Shown here piece by piece: positions 59,169 to 64,000 of a stretch of 64,000 nt of DNA. The stretch is from positions 46,974-110,973 of the forward strand of contig JAGTXK010000059.1 in the NCBI GenBank assembly GCA_019096195.1, given 5' to 3'. The translations under genes and the position numbers were made by a program. Source of the DNA: Boletus sp. NGJ. Its lineage: Eukaryota; Basidiomycota; Agaricomycetes; Boletales; Boletaceae. The notes beneath the pieces were generated by a model. That model saw only the letters and a list, made by a program, of their open reading frames with translations, was not told where the DNA came from and ran no database searches. Positions within the stretch are counted from its first letter, which is position 1. Every line of letters begins with the position of its first letter.

Positions 59169-61048
59169 TCAAACCTGATGCGTATTTTCTCCCAGCGATA
59201 CGAGTTGAATCGCCCCCGATTCGTTTGCGTCCTCCTCCACGACCTGATCCTGCCCCGGGGCGACATCTGCGAATGCAATTGCAGACACAGCCGCGTTCTG
59301 ACTCGCATTGGGTTGCGACAACCTGCCGAATCCGGTATCAACCCCGGACCCCTGCCCGCGACGGACGTCACGGTCATACAGCTCTCGCACGCTGATGATG
59401 AACCGAGGCATGATGGGGGCTAGCGTCACGCTACGAAACATGTACAAGAAGTACCCCCAAGCGGGGAATTCTGTCATTGTAGCCCCGACTCCGAGTACTA
59501 GATTTGAAACATTGAAAAACATCATCCTAACAGTTCAGAAAAAAGCAACCGAGTGGTGAGTTTGTCTGCAAATACTCGAGAGCAAGATGGGTGGGAGAAT
59601 GTGATGGTGACAAGTAGAAACGATTCAAACGAAAGGGAGGGGCAATAGAGACGTACCCAAGGAAATAAAGAATGCCGTCTTTCGCGAGCCGTTCCATGTA
59701 CCGGTTAGGCTGCCACTGCTTTGTCGCTTTGTACATGTTAACTGACTCCTTCAATGTTTGAGTGACAGCAAGAATCAGGAGCATAGCACCGAGCACAAAT
59801 CGTGGGACTTCCTTTAAAATGGCCAATACATATGGCATTTTGTCAACGGAGGTGTTGCAAAAGGAGAAATCCATAATTTGGGCAATTGTGACTGGGGAGA
59901 AACACAGCAGGAGATGAAGGGTGGCCCGGGCAACCCAGTGAGATTGGAGTGACAGGTGGAGTTTATCTGGGACATACCTGAGAAATATGCACTGCTATCA
60001 TACACCCACACGAGAACTGCGGAAAGAATGACCTGTGGCACATACACGAACAGAAGGAGCCAAAGTATCCTTTTGGAACGATTCCACATTGCATACACCC
60101 GCAAAATCATGACTACTGTAATTCAAATTACAGTTCAAGTTGGCGGTAATGGACTCAGGTGGAACAGTAACTCACAATCAGCAGCACTAAGGAATATTAT
60201 GAGTGCCCAGTTAGAGTATCCGGTCGACTGCAGTGCCTTCGGGATATCCATGCCTCATATCATTACACATTATAGAGGAGTATATCGATGTAGTACTTAC
60301 ACCTATGGAACTGTCATCAATAGTGTGGTTTCAATCGCAATTTTAATGCATACAACTGCTTGCAGATGATCATTAGTGACAGATCTGAGACGAGGTGCAA
60401 AACACTGGCAGAAACACTGACTTCAACAGGTCCAGGGATAAAGAAAGTACCGACTGTGAATGCATCTGATCAGCTCGATTAACCTCTCTCTAATTGATTC
60501 TGAACATACAGAGTGCAGTAGAACTTCAGCATGGATTGAGTGTTACTTGCTATGCATCATAGTGGCGATAGACCTACATAATCCAAAGAAGACCGACGTA
60601 GCGGACCTAGAAAAATGTCAATTGGGATCAGCTGCGAGTGAGTGGACTGAAAGGCTTTATGCATACTAGAACAAATATTGTTGAGACCCAGGTCCAGGGT
60701 CGGCACTGTGGGATTATCAGGGGCCTAGTGCTCGTTCAATAATTCACTTCCTCACCCAAACATATTGTATCTGTGAATATTCACACTGAGTCTACACATA
60801 AGATGTCGAGAGCGAAACCACATACCTCGCTCGAAAGGGTGAGGACTGCAGTGGTAGGATTGCAATGGTCACTTCAGAACAACAATGAGTGCATGCACAC
60901 CCACAATAATCGTATATGACAGCAGTGACAGCAGCAACTGTCGTGATCTATTAGATTGATCATTGACCAAAGTGGCAAGAGCGACCATACGGGCTGTATA
61001 ATTATTTATCTGGAAAGCCTCCAAAAGTGATTGTAAGTCGGAGGACAT
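59169..61048 (-). CDS. DUF6533 multi-pass membrane protein, copy 4
   Basis: Minus-strand multi-exon gene. ATG at 61048 (MSSDLQSLLEAFQINNYTA), then VAAVTAVIYDY (about 60940-60908), an SAADC-type exon end near 60175, VVMILRVYAMWNRSKRILWLLLF (about 60118-60050), PQVILSAVLVWVYDSSAYFSG, KESVNMYKATKQWQPNRYMERLAKDGILYF (about 59745-59660). The last exon holds IMPRFIISVRELYDRD and SGVDTGFGRLSQ and ends at 59169. The C-terminus (FADVAPGQDQVVEEDANE) closely matches copy 3 (FADVVPGQDQMVEGDANE). The middle exons between 60120 and 60900 are short and only partly resolved by eye. Family of unknown function. Confidence 0.75.
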
Positions 61049-62892
61049 TGCAGGTAGAAGGGAAACTGCAGTGTATGATGGTTTAACGAGAAAGAGATGG
61101 TACTGAGAGGTCGCCAGTGGTTCTGTCTTGGGTTCACCTCTCAGTTATATCTTCTACCCGGCGTATCAACATCTGCTTCAAGACTAGTTTGGAATGAGTG
61201 ATGTATGATCATGATCCTTCCACGCCAGACAAACATGCGATACAGCCTGATGGAGGTTGGTGATGGAAGGCGGCGCAGAGGGGTTGCTTGCGGAAAACAG
61301 ATGGAATCGTGTCTTTAATTATCATATCATAGCAGCTCTTGTTGCGTTAAAGCTGTGGAACCAACTTGAAAGAAAATTTCGACTCGCAATTCAAACATCC
61401 TACCTCACCTCCAGGCTTCCTTAGAGAGAGGGCACGAAAGTATTACGGAAAACCATAGTTGCATCTTCAAATGGTGATGATCAAGAAGTGCGCTGTGGCA
61501 TTGAGTGGGCCACGAGTCTGCTTCAGAATCATCATGGGACCGCGATGGCCCAAGTCAGGATGAAAGATATGATCGAGACTTACGACAAGCCCCGCCCACA
61601 GCAATATCTTCTCCTAACTCGCAATGCCGGAAAACATCTGGCCTTTCTGCCCTTCCCCGTACCACGACATGTCACCTCTGCCTCATCGCCAACTATCGAC
61701 GCGTTGAGTGTCTCACTTCCCTCTCCCGCAAGTCTGTTTGTCTCTGCTGGTAGGAATGACCACCGGATGTTTGGACACCGTGATCATCAATCAGATGTTT
61801 CATTCTTTTGACCCAATGCCCATCACGACCACCATCTTCGGTCTCGGAGGTAGCGCGATCGACCGCACTCCGACAAGTCATTGTGGACATAACACGCACC
61901 ACGCGTAGTACTTACATACCCTTCTCGTCGAAGACTACCTCAGCCACGTGTTCCTCTCCAGCGGTAGGGTCTGGCTCAGAATGGGGTTTGGGACGGAGTC
62001 TTGAGTTGTTGAGTAATGTATAAGTGGATCTAATCCCGAACACCTAAAGATGAGTCTCACTGACGATGGAAGAGAAGCTTCGTTTCTCTCTCTCTCCTGA
62101 ATGGTCTGTTCGGCCACCCACTTTCGATGGGATACCTTGATACCGTCACTTGGTAGTACCCCGCTACTCATGCAAAGCTCCACTCCTGATTGACGTCACA
62201 GGCGGGCATAGTGCATATTTCTGAATATAATTGAGGAGGTGAGAAGGCTTTCCTGAAAGAGGGGAAAGGAGAACATATTCGTATATTCTAGTGCTGGCCG
62301 CAAACGAGGTAGAATGCCGACAGAAGTTTACAAAAAATGATGGTCACTACGCACGAAAGGAAGGCGCAACAGAACAGGGTGAAGAGCGGAATTAATGGAC
62401 CTTCCAGGATATGGTCACCTGGCAGTCGAGATGTCGAAGACCCACTTCAGCTCTGTGCTGTGTGCAGTTCCTGAAATATTGATTGAACCAAGCCATGAGA
62501 TCAACCGTGCCCACGAATGGAAAAGATGATACCACGTTGCAACGATGTCCATGTCTTTTTCCGATCCACACAGCTGGATCATTTGTACAGACACCGTTCG
62601 GCCCAGAACACACAGCATACATGAGCCACGTTCCGCCGAAGGACTATACTGAACCTGGGAAAGTTGGAGCGGCGCAGATATCGATGCGATGCAATGTACA
62701 GATTGGCGGAAAAAAAGGATGATCTGTCCTTGCGCATACCGCCGCACGTCACTGGCCCTAGAGTCAAACAGACGATGAAAACCAATATGCGTGAGAGAAA
62801 GCAAGTATGAAGGAATCGGTGGAGGGGGACTGGACCTACCCGCAGGTCTTGATCATTCTTGGATGTAAGTTTGACTGTAGTATGGATGATAC
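61049..62892. other. no supported gene
   Basis: 61190-61290 matches the upstream flank of DUF6533 copy 3. Frames at 61488-61811 (+) and 62415-62804 (-) lack motifs I recognise. They could be exons of an unidentified gene or decayed sequence. Confidence 0.35.
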
Positions 62893-63526
62893 TTAGTCGA
62901 CATAGACCACAAAATGATCATGGAAACTGCATAACAGACTCGGATGTTCACTAAATTTGGTGTGTGTCAACCAAATGATGGTAGTCCATCTTGATTCTCG
63001 AAAGTTATCAGAAGGTAGACGAATGTCATAGAGAAGGCGAACTTGGGCAGACGTGGCTGACTCTTGGACGAGCTTCGACTTGGAGCCTCTTCGTAGTCCT
63101 CTGGCATTCCATATCTTGCACGTCCCGTCCATACTACGCGTCCCCACCCAGAGTCTATCCCTACTGGCAGCCTCCAGCTCGTATCCACGCGTCGCTTCAC
63201 CCGACTCCAAAGCCATAACTTCTTTCGGACCTTTTCTGCTGGGTAAGGCGAAAATGCACAGCGAGCGAAGGAACGGCCTGACGTCGTAAGACACGCGACA
63301 GCCTTGGCATTCATGCAAAATCCCTCGACCCATTCCTACCATCGCCGTGGACGAAACTGACAGCGCGGCGTGGCCGCCTGCATCGTGAAGACCGAATGGG
63401 AACCTTTGGGATGCAATAAATGGTCACATCCATCGGCGCGTCGCCCAAATGCAAGTTGATAAACAACTGGGGTTCCTGCTCATCACGAGCCTTCTTCATC
63501 GCTCTTTTCCTGTCGCGCCTTGTCAT
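62893..63526 (-). other. possible WD-like coding fragment
   Basis: The minus-strand frame contains SRDRLWVGTRSMDGTCKIW followed by NARGL (about 63195-63120), which looks like one WD-type blade ending in a KIW core. Upstream of it is a basic N-terminal frame (TRRDRKRAMKKARDEQ, 63520-63470). No complete domain can be assembled, and the frame changes need introns I cannot prove. Low confidence. Confidence 0.25.
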
Positions 63527-63721
63527 TTTTCGTTATGTGCTGGATTTGCGCAAGGAGGCGGATTGGTAGGTAGTAGGCTGCAGGTGCCATTTCCTCGACT
63601 TGGTCTTCGAGATCCGAGATCGTTTGTGTCGGCTTTGGGGTCAGCATTTGACAACTTATTCAACGGCCACAGCTCAAGTTTTAGACAGCCCGACGACCGA
63701 GGGTCGACTGGCATCATCGAG

Positions 63722-64000
63722 TATGAAGATCTCTAGTTCCGGGCCGTCGGCGAGATACGCACGGAGTCTGCCCAGGATTCGGTTTAGAAGAAAAAGAGAC
63801 ACGGATTCGTGTAGTTCTATGGTCGACCTCGTTGATATCCTTCGCAGTCATCCGGTGTTTTCGATGTGTTACCCAGATCTCGCAAGCGCGAACCGTTGCC
63901 ACCAGCCCAGAGCAAGTTCAAACCCAAGCTCAGCACGAAAAGTCAGCTCAAGGATGTTGGAGTGTTTGCAAACGTGCTGTTTCCATCCACCAAAATTCTG
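63722..64000 (+). other. open frame running off the window end
   Basis: From ATG 63722 the frame stays open to the last base (93 codons, MKISSSGPSARYARSLPRI, then MVDLVDILRSHP). It may be the first exon of a gene continuing beyond the window, or chance. A 64-residue frame also exists on the opposite strand. Not recognised. Confidence 0.2.

Overview
The window reads as nuclear DNA of a filamentous basidiomycete, most likely an agaricomycete. The evidence is short spliced introns (about 46-70 nt, GT-AG with a few GC-AG), fungus-specific families (DUF6533 membrane proteins, CFEM, CAP59/CMT1-type mannosyltransferase, DUF3684, trifunctional FOL1), eukaryotic ribosomal proteins eS30 and eL31, and an intron-containing nuclear tRNA-Ala. 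No bacterial operons, CRISPR or viral genes were seen. Genus cannot be fixed from sequence alone; the family mix would fit Cantharellales/Ceratobasidiaceae, but that is a guess.

Layout. Positions 0.6-5.9 kb hold two DUF6533 genes in tandem (+), separated by a CENP-B/pogo-type transposase relic. At 6.2-7.3 kb lies a BTB-domain gene (-), followed at 7.6-10.2 kb by an intact FOL1 gene (two FolB domains, HPPK, DHPS). From 10.2 to 39.6 kb the window is a segmentally duplicated array. Five WD40-repeat genes with a spliced, disordered, basic tail (11.7, 15.5, 23.8, 27.7 and 32.5 kb) alternate with decayed fragments of FOL1 and eS30, with a third DUF6533 gene (-, 19.1-21.0 kb), and with recurrent upstream blocks. 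The array ends with an intact four-exon eS30 gene (36.0-36.3 kb), a 0.8 kb element with perfect 30-bp terminal inverted repeats, a second BTB gene, and a decayed WD40 copy. A third BTB gene follows at 40.2 kb.

From 41.4 kb the sequence is more ordinary: eL31 (-), a CFEM GPI-anchored protein (+), a CAP59-like mannosyltransferase carrying two apparent one-base insertions (+), tRNA-Ala(CGC), an SGNH-hydrolase-like membrane protein (+), a four-TM protein (+) and a very large DUF3684 protein (-, 51.0-57.3 kb). Then come another WD40 relic and a fourth DUF6533 gene (-, 59.2-61.0 kb) whose flanks match those of the 19-21 kb gene. The last 3 kb hold only weak fragments.

How it fits together. FOL1 makes the dihydropteroate precursor of folate; eS30 and eL31 are ribosomal. 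The WD40 array is the dynamic part. Copies share introns as well as exons and are mosaic (WD domain like one neighbour, tail like another), which points to repeated unequal exchange or conversion. FOL1 and eS30 look like a convergent pair that was duplicated and then lost reciprocally: FOL1 survives at one end with a dead eS30, and eS30 survives at the other end with a dead FOL1. Exon coordinates were derived by eye from splice consensus and comparison among paralogues. They are firm for FOL1, eS30, eL31, CFEM, the BTB genes, SGNH and the WD40 tails, and approximate for the DUF6533, four-TM and DUF3684 genes.
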